NCBI GenBank assembly: GCA_022575985.1
Contig: JAKSXM010000007.1
Coordinates: 71,547,001-71,611,000 of the forward strand
DNA length: 64,000 nt
Direction of reading: 5' to 3'
DNA from: Anagrus nilaparvatae
Taxonomy: Eukaryota; Arthropoda; Insecta; Hymenoptera; Mymaridae
In this document: piece by piece, positions 1-20,509 of the stretch
How positions within the stretch are numbered: position 1 is the first letter of the stretch
Layout of the letters: the number at the start of each line of letters is the position of its first letter
Made by a program: the position numbers and the translations under genes
Notes under the pieces: generated by a model
The model's input: only the letters and a program-made list of their open reading frames with translations
The model's database searches: none
Told to the model about the DNA's origin: nothing

Positions 1-556
1 AAAACGGAAAAATTTCTAAATAGTCCAATTCGTGGAGAAATTTGGTCCTCAGGTCATTCCGATGCCTCTAAATGCTTATATTGCCTTGGTGTGTGTAGGA
101 ATGCATGTTCGAGAAAGTGTATCCCCAAGATCACAGAACCTACTCGATGAATCAAAAATCCCTTAAACCAAATTTTTTGAAATAAGATCTAGTTGTAGGG
201 TTTTCAATTTCAAGTGATTTCATCAAGTGCTTGCAGAGAAATGTCCTAAAAACTGATTTCAGATATCAAAAAAAATTATTATAAAATAATAAAAATGGTA
301 AAAAATGAATTGGTTTTGAATTTAATACATCCAAAATGTAGTTAATGATCTAAAATAACCAGAAAATAACTAAATTAATTGAAATTTATTTTTTAGGCAC
401 GATTACCCTGTGTATGCAATACATAGATGAAATCGTGCCTTAAAAGTTCATCAGGTTAAAAAACGAAAAATTCTTCAAATTCTTCAATTTATGGAGGAAT
501 TTGGTCCCAAGGTCATTCCGATGCCTCTACATGCTTTTATTACCTTGGTGTATAAT
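1..556 (+). repeat. Pair of ~95-bp direct repeats and a short palindrome
   Basis: Bases 1-100 and 462-556 share GGTCATTCCGATGCCTCTA, followed by ATGCTT and CCTTGGTGT. Between them, AGGCACGAT (395-403) and ATCGTGCCT (432-440) form an inverted pair, and ATCGTGCCT recurs at 633. Confidence 0.8.
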
Positions 557-3156
557 AATAAATAATAGTTTTCAATTTATGAGGGTGTGGATCCCATCAA
601 CGTGATTAAAGAGAAAATACTCAATAAATATGTGATCGTGCCTGAAATAAAAAAGCCTTAGCTTTTTTATAATTCTTTACGATTTTTATTATGTATTAAT
701 TAATCCAAATTTTATTGAATTAAACATTTAACGCCCAAGAGCCTATCTACGAGTTCTAAATTAATTTTAAAACCAAAATCTATTTTTCTAAAAATGTATC
801 CTTATGTTAAAAAGTCTCTATTCTCCGAATTTGATTTCAAACTTTCTATAAAATTAACCGGAAACTCATTATTTAGGGTAAAAGTTGGATACTAAAAAAA
901 ATCGACACGCTGCTTATCAGTATTGTAAATAGCATCAAAAAAAGGTATATTTAATGAAGAATAATAAAATTTTCATTTTTTGTATATGTTTTAGGACACA
1001 TTTTTTTTGCATGATTTTTCTTAATTTGAAAATGGCGGATGGAGAATTAGAAAAAATTACGAAAAACAAGTTGCATTAGATTATTTGTTTTTAGGAATAT
1101 TTTTTTGAATTTTACATAAATATTGGTTTTAAAATTAATTTAGTATTCAAAAAGAAATCTAAACGTAAAATTTCAAATATTAATATTACATATATATTTT
1201 TGGACTAAACCTAGTTCAAAGAATATGCAACTCCATCCGTATTCATTCTATGTATAATTCAATTATCATTGAATTTTTTTATTCTTATACATTGATCAGT
1301 TTGAAAAATTGATTTCAAACTAATAACTAATAAGTTTTTAATTCTTCTGAAGGTTACTTCATTGAAATAAAACCGAAATAAAACTTTGTGGACCCATAAC
1401 TTTTTCTAGAACACGTCACCAAAAAAATTGGAATACAAAAGTAGGTATGCTTTGATTCTGAAATACGAAATCTGGGGTCCAAAGCGGCTGGGCAGTACAG
1501 GACATGAGATCAGCAAAAACTACCCCATTTTAGTTTTTTTGCAATATTTTGGAAGCAGAGCTTAAATTATCTAATTAACTGCCTTTTTTGAAGAAAGGGT
1601 AAGAAAATGATTTCATCATAGACATAGTCAAGAAAACGACTATATTATTATATTATTACGAAAAAACCCTATTTTATAACATTGTCGTATTTTGTAGTTA
1701 TTCAGTATTTTGCTATTTCTTTTATTTCTATAGCGTTATGGAAACATCCAAAACTTTTCCAAAAAGGGGCTCTTTAGTAAAATTTCTCGAGGAATCCAAA
1801 AATTTGGTCAAAATTTTCATTAGGTGACAAGGAAATCCGGAAAATTGAAAATGAAAAATTTCGTGAAAATGGGAAATATTGAAATGGATTTTTAAGTATT
1901 TAAAAGGCAAATACTCGCTAAAATTTTTTTTTAGTAAAAAGTACATACAAAAACAAAAATTTTAAGACCGGTTAGGAAAAAAATAAAGTTACGACTCTAT
2001 GAAAAATCTGCGTTTGAAAAAAAATGAGTTTTCTTAGTTTTTCCAATTTCCCGGTTTTCCTAGAGGTTTTTTTGAAAAACTGATGGCAGATTCGGATTTA
2101 GCGGGAAATTTTACATAAGACATAGTCAAGAAAACCATTTTTCAGCTTTATTTAGAGCGTAGAAAAAATGAAATCGGAAATTGTCATTTTTAAAAATTAA
2201 AGATTTTTTTAAAAAACCATATAAGATCGAAAAATAGCCGCCATTTTGTACCCTTTAAACCTAAAACCTTAAAATTTGGTATGGTATCATATGAATGTAT
2301 ACCAAATCCAACCCAATTAGTTTTTTTCAAATCCCCGACTTTTACCTTTCCATTAGTAAAGTTTCACTAAGAATTACTCAATAATGTTTTGCAAACAAAT
2401 GATTCTAAAGGACAAATAAAGAATTTTTAGAAAAAAGCTTTTAGAAAATTTTTCAGACCTATAAAACCCATTTTTGTCTAAAATTGCAATTTTTGAGATA
2501 ATTTAAAAATGAATCATTTCGGGACAAAAATGACCATTTGGTTAAATTGCTATAACATTGAGAAAAATTGCGGTATCCAAGGCTTGAAAAATGACTTTAA
2601 TACCGAAAAATTGTGACCAACAAGAAGTGTTTTTGTTAACTAACTAACTAAAAAGCAATATTACCAAAAAACTACATTTTAAAGCCTTGTGCACAGTATT
2701 CTTGTGCCTAGAAGGCCCGTTGGAATAAACGGAGGTTATCGGAGGTTTTTTTCAATTATTAATGAAAGTAATTTGTAATTTGGTTTCCTAAAGTTAGCGG
2801 TCTCTTGTTAGCGAAAGCAAAGTAAAGACTCCGAAAAATCTGCCCTCTTATTGCATCTTTGTTAATTTTTTGCATAAGGGAACTTAAGCAAAATTTTTTC
2901 TTGCAAAATCTTTGTTATTACATGATCTTCCGGTGCTGGACATAGTATTTTTAAAGTCATATGAGAAAATTAAATTCATAGGTTGGTATCAATGGTACCT
3001 GCGTACGTTGCGTTCACTTACACTACGATATAATAGTGTTGGTGTGTGTTAATGCCGGGCAGGGGTGGGGGTAAATACAGGGCGATCCAGAGCGGATGCA
3101 TTGTTTGTTTATTAGTTAACCAATCGCAGCTAAGATTACAAACATCAACAACTAGC

Positions 3157-3207
3157 GATGCACCTATAATAAAATAAAATTCACGTCCCACCCGGGATCA
3201 CCGTGTA
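3157..3207 (+). repeat. 51-bp dispersed repeat, copy 1
   Basis: The stretch contains AATAAAATAAAATTCACGTC and CCCGGGATCACCGTGTA, shared with 37257-37307. Confidence 0.85.
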
Positions 3208-3214
3208 TTGACGT

Positions 3215-3440
3215 TTTAGGGGGGGAGGGGTTGAAATATTAACGACGTTTTTAGGGGAGAGGGGTATGAAATGGACTTAGAATATTTCCGATTAAGGGAC
3301 TTAGAATAATTTAAAGTGGGAGTAAGCACAAGAACTTAGAATACTTTAGGTTTATGGACTTAGGATAATTTATATTTTGGGATTTATTGTAATTTCGATC
3401 TTAGGACTTATAATAATTAGGGAATATACGTTAAAAAGTT
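3215..3440 (-). repeat. Family N copy, reverse orientation
   Basis: Repeated GGGACTTAGAATAATTT-like units follow a G-rich tract (GGGGGGGAGGGG), the mirror order of the 14.5-kb copy. Confidence 0.75.
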
Positions 3441-6018
3441 ATAAGTGAACATGATTCATGATCGTTGGTTGTGTGAAAACACAAACGAGTTATAAGTTTT
3501 TTTCATTTTTGTTAAATTCAGGGGTAGTTTTATCCATTTTTGCCCCCGTATAGGAGTCAGTAAATTAAATAAAAGTTAAAATAGGATAAAACTTTTTCAA
3601 ATGCAAGATTAAAAGAAAAATAAAGAAAAAAACTCACATTGTATTTTTCCGATTTTATCTTACCCTGGAGATATTTTTCAACACCAATAGTTAGCTCTAA
3701 TATTCCTTTATTGATACAGAATAAAAGAATAAATTCAATATTTAGTTAATTACTCTTAAAATGTGGCACTATTAATTTGATCATTAGTTCCAAAATATTG
3801 TGAAAAAACTCATAAGATGGAATGTTTCTGCTGTATTTTCCTATTTTCTAACCCAGTAAGACCCCAAATTCGGATTCAGCGACATACAAAACCTACAGAA
3901 GACTTTTTCTTTCTCTGGTTGACGAATTCGGAATTTGTTACACCACATTCTGACTTGTGTATAATATTATTTTGGTAATTATGTTAATTGAGGGGTATTA
4001 GAGTTCAGAGTAACTTTTTTGTTGTTGGTGAATTATAGAAAAAGGACGTAATAACAAAGTTCCGCCAACAAAAGTTTGGTTGAAATCTTTTCAGCAAACA
4101 AATAATAAGGTTTCAAAATAAGGGGCGGATTTTTCGTGTAGTTTTTGGCCAATACTTAAAAATTTTAACTATGCTTAACATTTTTTTACGTCTTATTTAA
4201 ACATTATTATTGAACTCAATCTAATCAAAGCTTTTAAAATCCCTAAATTAAAAAATTACTGAAACTCTTTTCTTGCTTTTTTCTAACATGATCAGCTTCG
4301 CTCTACCCGTCTTTGACGGTATCTAGTATTTACTGAAATTTATGAATAATAACAATTTTTTTAGAATTTTTTTAAATATTAGTTTAATTAGTTATCTATT
4401 TTTGTTCTTTAGAAATTTGTTATTTACAAAATAAGTATGTTATTTAAATAAAAATAAGTAATTTAATTGTTTATTTAACGTTTAATAGATAAATATATTT
4501 TTTATATTTCGTTATTATAATATTTGCAAATTTAATTATGATTAATAGATATATGAAGAATGTATATTTTTATGTTTAGTTTATCAAATTCTTGAAAATC
4601 TTCGTAGTTAATTGTGCACTATATTTAGTGTTTAATAAATCAGTTTGTATAGGTTTTTCGGCAATCACATCATAAACTAAAAAACTTTACAGTGTAACTT
4701 TAAAGTAAGTGTTATTGGAATTGAAGATTTGAGTAGCAATTAGTAACCCAAACCTTTTTGGTTTTCAACTTCTTAAGCTAGTATGTTTATTTGTTTATTA
4801 GGTAAAAATAGTCATTGGAAATGAAAATATCGGTCTAGATTTTTAGGCAAAAATATTCAATTTTTATAAATTATGATGAAGGTACACATTTAGAAATAAT
4901 AGGTGAATTAAGGAAAACAGGTAAAAAAAAATTATTAAAAAGCATAAAAAATTATTAACTTAATATAATTAATAGATAAATACAAAACGTACAATATATT
5001 TAACTTTGATAACAAATTAATACTAACTATATCTGACAAAATTCTAAGTTTAGAAGAATTAATGGAAGGCCAAGAACTATTAAGAGATGCAGGTATAGAT
5101 GCTTCTTGAAAATTAAAAAAAAAAATTAATTATTTATAAAAAAATAATTTTATTTTTTTTTTAATAATGATAAGAAATAATTAGTAAAATTTAACAATGG
5201 ATTTCATATATTATTGCATTTAAAACCGCGAAATGATAAAGAATTTTCTGATTCTTTAGTATTATTTAAAATATAAAAAAATTCCTTTCAATTAAAATAA
5301 TCTTTCAACTTGAAAATTCGAAAAAAAATTCAATGCCATCACTTGATCTTACTGTTTCGAAACCAATGTTACAGGTGGTAGCTTAAGTCATTCCAATCAA
5401 TTTGGTTGCCTTTCAGGAGCAAAAAGTACTTAATAATCATTAAAGGGAGTCTATGAAGGTTGTAGATAAGTAACGAAAATTTTATTTACTCCCTTGGTCA
5501 ATGTACGAACCTTAAATTTAAACAGGAATCTAATAACTTCTTGGACGAGCTTCAAACATGAGGAGGCTGTAAGCTGTTATAAAAAATAGATGACCTTAAA
5601 TTTATAATAAATTTTTGATAAAAATTAAAGATTAAAAGGTTTTTCATCAAGTTTTTTTTCTGTGTAGCTGGGCTCTCCATAAATTACATTAAATTTCTGG
5701 AGGTCATAAACAATAAAATTAACAATTTAACAAATAAAATTATGTTTTCATTACACGCTGCAAAAAAGATCTACTTTCTTACTTTCGGGCGATCTTTTTT
5801 TCGCTTTTAATGAAAAACTATGTGTTGAACACGGGAAAAAATGTAGGAAATTTTACGTTCAATGCTGTCTGCACTCGTTTGCTACGCTCACTCGTGCATA
5901 CAATTGCATTGAAAGCCAAATCCTATTTTCTTTCCCTTGTTGAACAAATAGATATTTTCTGCACATACCCAGGTCACTGTTCATTCGTATTTTGTGTTTC
6001 ATATACATAAACACTTAA

Positions 6019-6735
6019 GGGTACCGTCTCCCAGTTTTGAGTAAAAATAACGTTTTTTTTCTGATTAGTTTTCTCAAAAAGTTTATTGCATAATAAAAAG
6101 ATTTTTTTACAGCGATTATATACACTAATAATGAACACAAAAAAAAATTTTTTTTTATTTTTTACATATAATGAGATGGCGCTGAAGTTGATGTCTAAAA
6201 AAAAAGTTCCAAATTGGCCCACATCATAACTCGGTTTAGAATCGTCCGAAATAAAAAAAAAAAAAACACCATAAAGTACATGAGTTTTTGCAAATCTTAA
6301 CCTAAAATCAATGAAAAATATTAAAAATTAAAAAAGTTATTAAGTAAATAGAAAAAAGTCGAAATTTGACGTTATTTTATCTTCAAAACGAAGGCCTACA
6401 GACCAAAATAAACTTCCGATCAGGTTCATTTTAGATGAAGATTCGTAGAATTTCATTACAAATTGATTAAAAAAAAAAAAATTTGAAATCCGACCAATAG
6501 TTTTTTTGTTATCGTGTGGGCCGTTTTCAAAGAGTTCGTTTCGAGAAAAACGCGTTTAAAGTTTCGAATCTTGTATTCTTGCATACTGATAATTTCACTT
6601 TTAGGCGCTATCGTTTCTTTATTATTTGCGGGATTCATTTAAAATTTTTTTTCCATATTCTTGAATACTTTTTCAACACAAATCAATTAAAAAAAAAAAA
6701 TCAATTTTTAATTTCAAAACTGGGAGACGGTACCC
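6019..6735. mobile_element. TTAA-flanked element with ~22-bp terminal inverted repeats
   Basis: The ends GGGTACCGTCTCCCAGTTTT and its exact complement are bordered by TTAA at 6015-6018 and 6736-6739. The interior is AT-rich with no transposase. TTAA duplications are typical of piggyBac-type elements, although those usually begin with C, so the superfamily is unproven. Confidence 0.82.
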
Positions 6736-6739
6736 TTAA

Positions 6740-7534
6740 AAGATATTAAAATTATTATCATTATAATTTTTATTGATTTTTAAGATAATTAATAAATTTA
6801 ATATCATTAAGGTACTTTTTAATTAAAATTATTGATTTATATCATATTTAAACACTCGATAGGATATTTATGATATTTGATTATAACTTTTTGTTGTTAA
6901 TAAATTGAATACATCTAACAGAAAAAATTATTATTTCTATATTTCATTTATTTATAAAATATGACGTTAAATAAATGCACAGAAGTTTATGTTTTTATTT
7001 AAATAACATAATAAATTTTCATTATCATATTGATAACGTGTTTATTATTTCAATAAAATTTAATGCAAATTTTAAAAATGCAAAAAGTAAACTCACAAAA
7101 TTTTTGATAATGTAAAGAAATTCAAATCATATTTCCATCAGTTTTTAATAATTATGCTGTTCAGTTTTGAAATGCAAAACTACGTAGGAACTGCGATCAA
7201 AGAATTTCGTTTCCAATAGTAATCTGAGCAGTTTTAATGCCTAGTTACTGCAAACTAAAAATCGTTCCTACCCGGTTTAATTCCCGTGTTACTGCTGTAT
7301 ACACAGTCAATTGAAATTATAAAATTTTTTATCTTATTTATGCATTAATTTTTTCCTGATATTTGCTTAATTAATTTTTAATCATTATCAAATATTTGCG
7401 TTATAATAAAGTGAATAAAACAACTTTTTATTAAAAACTGTTTCCTATTTTTGCGTTGCCATAGTGGAACTCATAATAATCTTAAGATTCAATTAATATC
7501 AAGGAATTCAAATTAAAGAAAATGAAAACAAAAA
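6740..7534. other. AT-rich spacer 3' of the ABCC gene
   Basis: I see no gene, repeat or RNA structure here beyond A/T runs. Confidence 0.5.
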
Positions 7535-7540
7535 TTTATT
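7535..7540 (-). promoter_or_regulatory. Candidate polyadenylation signal of the ABCC gene
   Basis: AATAAA on the minus strand lies about 145 nt downstream of the ABCC stop codon. In such AT-rich DNA this hexamer is common, so the call rests on position only. Confidence 0.35.
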
Positions 7541-7682
7541 TCTATATTAATACACAAAATTCTTCAGACATCCTAATATTAGTAATACAATTTGCACTAT
7601 TTACTGTTAGTTACTACAGAAAAAACCAACAATGTCCAAAAATCAATTATAAACGCCCAAAAATCTTTTCACTTCATATTTT

Positions 7683-15446
<7,764 letters not shown>

Positions 15447-15800
15447 TAAACTCAGAATTATATACTGGAAATCTAATAATACTCTTTTATGTAATTTTTT
15501 TTTCTAACTTCTGCTATCAAATTAACTTTTTTTTGCTGAATAGTGTAGCAAAATTCATACTTGAAAAAATTATTTTTTTAACTTAAAAGCAATTTTTTTT
15601 TTTATTTTTATTTTAAAAGTTTAATATTCATTTTATATACTGAAAATAGTTATCATAAAAATAATTAATATGCAGAATATCGAAATAAACGTAATTAACC
15701 CGGATAAGGAAATTTAAAAAAAAATAATTTGTGTAAAAATAAAATTATAATATTAAGTTTTATTTTTATTCGTAAGGTAATGGTAAGAATATCTGAACGA
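15447..15800. other. Upstream flank of the ABCC gene
   Basis: The 5'UTR and promoter of the transporter should lie here. The DNA is AT-rich and I could not place a convincing TATA box or initiator. Confidence 0.4.
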
Positions 15801-16637
15801 CGCCGCACAGTGTGCCGAATCAATCAAAAATCTGCTGACTACGTAAAATTTTATTTTTTCATCCATTTATTTTTTTAAATCCTTCGTATACTATCCTACT
15901 CTTATGGAAACCTGCTTGGAGGCCGGAAGGAGTCGTCCCGGAAATGCTGTGCAGTGCCGCTAACTGGTACAGTGTGGCAGAGTACGTACGGGCGACACTG
16001 ATTGGAAAAAAGGAGGAAGGTTTCCTCTCGTAGGAAAATCTCCTTCTTTATCGACAGGGTATGGCGAAGAAATGCCTTGGCTGCATTGTTTCCGGACCGA
16101 AGTAATACCTAAACAGGGAGTCCCGGTCCGGATTCTATGATATTGTCATAAATGCAGGAGGGTGGGGAGTTTAGTGGGTATTGTAATTCCTCAATTGTGT
16201 ATATCTGGGCAACCCCAGATACAAATTTGAGGTTGAGTCCCACATAACCATACAGTACGCGGTGTATGGTATGCGTAAATGCATTCTCCTCGTCCTACGA
16301 AAAAGGCCCCTTCTCGAAGGGGCCCAAAAAAAAAAAAAAAAAAAAAAATGGAAACCTGCTACTTTTTCAAATTTTTGCAAATTAAATTCACCTCTTATGC
16401 ATTGGTGTATACGCAAAAATTGTATTCACAGGGTTATTAAGTTTATTTGCAATTAAAAAAACCTTGTTTATGGACACTATTGCCTTTTTCCTGAGTCAAA
16501 GAGCAAAAATTTTTAAAAAGTAGCAGGTTTCCATAAAAGTAGGATAGTATACGAAGGATTTAAAAAAATAAGTGGGTAAAAATATTTAATTCTAAGAAGT
16601 CAGCAGATTTTTGATTGAATCGGCACACTGTGCGCCG
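15801..16637. mobile_element. Foldback-type element interrupted by the LINE copy
   Basis: About 110-bp inverted arms (15803-15916 and ~16516-16637) start GCACAGTGTGCC and end GGCACACTGTGC. The sequence beside the left end (AACGACGCC) and right end (GCCGACGCC) match in 7 of 9 positions, compatible with a 9-bp target duplication. The LINE copy sits in the loop, so it is the younger event. Confidence 0.75.
15917..16347 (+). mobile_element. Second, severely 5'-truncated copy of the same LINE
   Basis: The 431-bp copy matches the last ~115 bp of the RT frame plus the whole 3'UTR of the 20.5-kb copy and ends in poly-A. A 13-bp target duplication ATGGAAACCTGCT flanks it (15904-15916 and 16348-16360). 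Just before the poly-A is a perfect stem, GGCCCCTTC-TC-GAAGGGGCC (16305-16324), less perfect in the other copy. Confidence 0.93.
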
Positions 16638-17296
16638 ACGCCAACGTAACTTTTTTTCTTTTTTCATATTAGATAAAATTGAAAAAATTTATAATTATAA
16701 AGGCTATCATTAAATATTCTTGTACTAGTATTTTGAATTACCCGGATATACACCATTGAATAAAGGGGTTACAACGTCTATGTGTGGGTTTGCAGAAACA
16801 TATACACGCAAAATTTTACATCCGCAAACATACTATTATATGTGAAAAACCTTACATACTCATATCTAACACTTTTGACTACCAAAAAATCAAAAAAACT
16901 CATCAAAAACGCGTTTTTTTTTCTTTCGTGAAATATTGATTTTTGAAAATTTGGTAAAAAAGGTCTAAACTTTGACCACTTGTAACTCAGTCCCAGTGCG
17001 TTCGACTAAAAAATTGCTTACGACCATTTTTATAGGAAATTTTTTCAGCTACAACTTTTATTTGAAACTTTTCTTATTATTTTGCTTACTTTTTGAATTA
17101 TTTGCAAAAAACCATTTTGCCCCAACTTTAGCTCCCCTGGGAGGGGGGGGGGCAGCACTGGGTTGGAATATCCGATGTTTCATGTTTCCCCTTTTAAATT
17201 AGCCCAAAACCAACACATTCCACAACTTTTCATTTCTGGAAGATTTTTGTCCAAGTCGAGATCTTTATTCAATGGCCTATTATTAGAAGTCGTACC

Positions 17297-17577
17297 TACA
17301 CTGTAAAAAGTAACTTCCTTATATTAACAAAAAAATTAGAACATTTACAAAAAATTAGTAAATCGAAAAAATGTGTAAATATTCGAAAAAAATCGTAAAT
17401 TTACTAAATTTAGTATATTAACGAAAAATTCGAGTATTCTCGTTTTTTTTTTTGAATTCGCAAGAAAAATTGATCAATTTTTTTTCGAATATTTACAAAT
17501 TTTTTTGAAAATTTACTAATTTTTCGAAAAAATTCTATTTTTTTTGTTAATCTAAGAAAGTTACTTTTTACAGTGTA
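17297..17577. mobile_element. MITE family M, copy 1
   Basis: It has the same termini (CACTGTAAAAAGTAACTTCC) and TA flanks as the copy in esterase A. It is about 280 bp long. Confidence 0.88.
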
Positions 17578-17639
17578 CTTTTTACATGGGAGTTCTAATT
17601 TTCAGAAATTCATTATTATTTATCCCTCAATTTCGTTGA

Positions 17640-17825
17640 TTTCAATAAGTCCATAAATAGAAATTATTCAAATTCATTTGAGCCTCCCCCCCTAAAAATT
17701 CATTAATTTGGGTTCTATTTCAAGGACTCCTATAAATATGTTCCGTGTGAAAAATTCAAGTCCTAAATTCTAAATTATTCTAAGTTCTAGCCCATACATG
17801 TTGCATGGTAAAGTTAATAAATTGA
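17640..17825 (+). repeat. Family N copy, diverged
   Basis: It contains AAATTATTC and AGTCC units, a C7 tract and ATAAATATGTTCCGTGTG, a degraded tail. Confidence 0.65.
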
Positions 17826-18375
17826 AGAACAATATACTATTCATTTTTTATTATTTATTCGATAAGTAATTAATGTCTTTCCTATATTCTAGGTAACACA
17901 AATTCCTGGAAAAGCTCAACTTTGGCTCAATTTAGCATGTGAACAAGCCTTGTACAGTTGTCTTTTAATTTGAATTGAACGCAAGCGAAATTTATCTGTT
18001 TTTTAAATTTTTTTATTTTAATAAAATTATAATTTTTTTTGCAAAATGGTATTATACAGATTATTTTAACTACTAAGTCCTAATTTTTATCCAAATATTT
18101 AGCCTTTAAAATAATTTTAAGACAAAGGATTTTTGGATTTTGCTGTAAATTAAAATTACAAGTTGTTACAAGCTATTAAAATACATATACTCAAATATAA
18201 AAAAAAAACCAAGTTTTTTTTTTACTCTATTGCCATTTACACCGTGTGGTTTACCACATAGTTTACCGACTGAAAATTTTCAGCTTCAAATTTCAATGAT
18301 ACTTTATTTTAACCTATTAACGCCTAAGCGGACATCCTTGGACACTTGCATTTTTCGGTAATAAAAACTGCATAC

Positions 18376-18780
18376 TTTAGGCTAAAAACTCCACCTAGTA
18401 GGTAATTTGGGTCGCTCTTTTCATTTCCGGGGCCCGTTTTTTGATACAACCTTTGCGAAACGAGATATCAACCCCTAAATTGGGGTAAATTTTCAAATAA
18501 TTCTTAAAGAAACTTAAGTTCTTCCCAAATGCAAAAAAGACTCTATTTAGCATATAAAATTATTACTAGAACTCCCAAGAAATAGTTAAAAGTCAAATAA
18601 GCATGTATTAGCAATTTCAACCCTCCCTGGGGGTGTCTTTAGTAAGCAAAGGGGTGAGTTTTATAAATAAATGAAAGATTGAATATTTTGGGCTAAAAAA
18701 CTCACCTAAAAGGTAATTTAGATCGCTGTTTTCATTTCCTGGGCCCGTTTTTTGATACAACCCATGCGAAACGAGATTTG
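18376..18780 (+). repeat. Two ~90-bp direct repeats
   Basis: About 18376-18470 and 18690-18780 share TTTTCATTTCC, GGGCCCGTTTTTTGATACAA and GCGAAACGAGAT. Confidence 0.85.
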
Positions 18781-19557
18781 GGGGCGAACAAGATAAAAAA
18801 TAATTGTGAAAATTTTTTAAATGGCGATAATTTTAAAATTTCAGATACATTTAAAAACAATTGTTTATATTATAAATTTAAATATAACCGGAAAGTGATA
18901 CATATTGCAATAAAAAGTCAGATTAATAAAATAATACTAAATTTGATGGATAAAAAGTTACAATAATAACAATAATAATAAATTTAATTATTTTTAAAAT
19001 TTAACCCAAATCTTTACGAGACAGAATTTTTTTATTAAATGTTCTATATTTAAATTTAGACTTTCACGTTTAAAAATTTTCCACCCACGCATTTATAAAT
19101 GTATATATATATATATATTAGGGTGATTCAAAAAAAAAAAGTGCTTGACATTAGCTCTTCATGGAGTATGTATATTGTATACACGATATCAAGATATCAT
19201 GGCAAATTTCAGCCCATTTGGTGACGTTTTAGAGGTCGCTCAAGTCGCTAGTAGCTTTTTCAAAATTGAAAAACGAGGGCGACTCACAACAGTTACACAA
19301 AATTTTTTTAAAAGGCTTAAATTATGCCCAAGGGTACGTTTTTTTGGTTGCTGGTTTCAAAAATCATGGTCCCGGAACATAAAAATGTGTTAAACAACCC
19401 TAAATCTACGAAAAACACCCTTTTTAGAGGGTAATTTTCGCAATTTTTCGCTAAAAATTCATAAATAACGAATGAAAAACCGTTATCTTTAATAGTTCTC
19501 TGAAAATATGATTTACTGATTCCATGTTATCTTCAAATAAAGCCTTTTGCTCCATAA

Positions 19558-19985
19558 AACCCCTATATTAAGGTTTCAGTTAGCCCAAAATAAGGGTTGA
19601 ACTACCCCAAAAATCATCAAAAATTGAAAAAATTTGTTAAATTTTATGTTTATTACAATAATTGCTTATTTTTTATGTAAAATATGATTAATTTTCAGAA
19701 AAAATATCATATACAACCCCTAGAAATGAAAACCAGCCCTTATAAAGCAATAATAATTATTGAATAAATTATTATTAAATTTAAAGGTTGAAATAAAATA
19801 TGGGGGTGGTTTTCATTCTTAGGTGTTGTATATGATATTTTTTCTGAAAATTAATCATATTTTACATAAAAAATAAGCAATTATTGTAATAAACATAAAA
19901 TTTAACAAATTTTTTCAATTTTTGGTGATTTTTGGGGTAGTTCAACCCTTATTTTGGGCTAACTGAAACCTTAATATAGGGGTTG
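19558..19985. repeat. Palindrome with ~180-bp arms inside the 4.6-kb element
   Basis: The left arm begins ACCCCTATATTAAGGTTTCA and the right arm ends with its complement. Arms are about 19558-19740 and 19802-19985 around a 60-bp AT-rich loop. Confidence 0.85.
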
Positions 19986-20509
19986 TTCCAAACTGGATTT
20001 GATTAAAAAATTGAATTTTATTTAACTACTTAGAATATTTAAATGAAAGATTTTTTTGAATAATAAGTCTGAATTTTATTACAGTGTAGAAGAAAATGTT
20101 TGGATTTGAAATTTGAAATTTATTGTTTATTGTTGCTATATTACTTGGTTACGGTTTTTTGTTTAAAAAAAAATAATAATAATATCGTCAGATAGTAAAA
20201 GAAGTTGGTTGAGGTAGAAAATTATTGAAAGATTTTATTTAATTTAAAATAAAAGTTTTTAATAATTATTAATATATATTAATTGAATAATTTGTTCTGA
20301 TTATTATTGTGATTGTGGTGAAAGAAAAATATTATCTATTATAAAAATTTTTTTTTTAAAAAAGGAAAGGACGTAAATAAAATTTCAAAAATTTATTTTA
20401 TTGTAAGTGTGATGGTCGGGGTTTCCATGAAATAAATTTTTACACAAATTTATTTAAAATTTTAAATTTTTACACAAATTTCTTTAACAATAACAATAAT
20501 AAATTTTAT

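Larger units (their letters stand above)
557..6014. other. AT-rich DNA without recognisable gene
   Basis: No open frame with family motifs or exon-like flanks was seen on either strand. It contains a family N copy (3215-3440), a short dispersed repeat (3157-3207), a stretch 2480-2760 that resembles the outer palindrome in esterase A, and 5225-5320 that resembles the centre of palindrome B. Confidence 0.6.

Noticed and set aside
5810..6010. 66-residue open frame as a small gene
   Set aside because: Low-complexity flanks, no conserved motif, and it runs to the edge of the TTAA element; nothing supports translation.
19145..19393. 82-residue open frame as a gene
   Set aside because: It lies wholly in the 368-bp inverted repeat, its mirror copy at 23.3-23.7 kb is disrupted, and it has no family motif.
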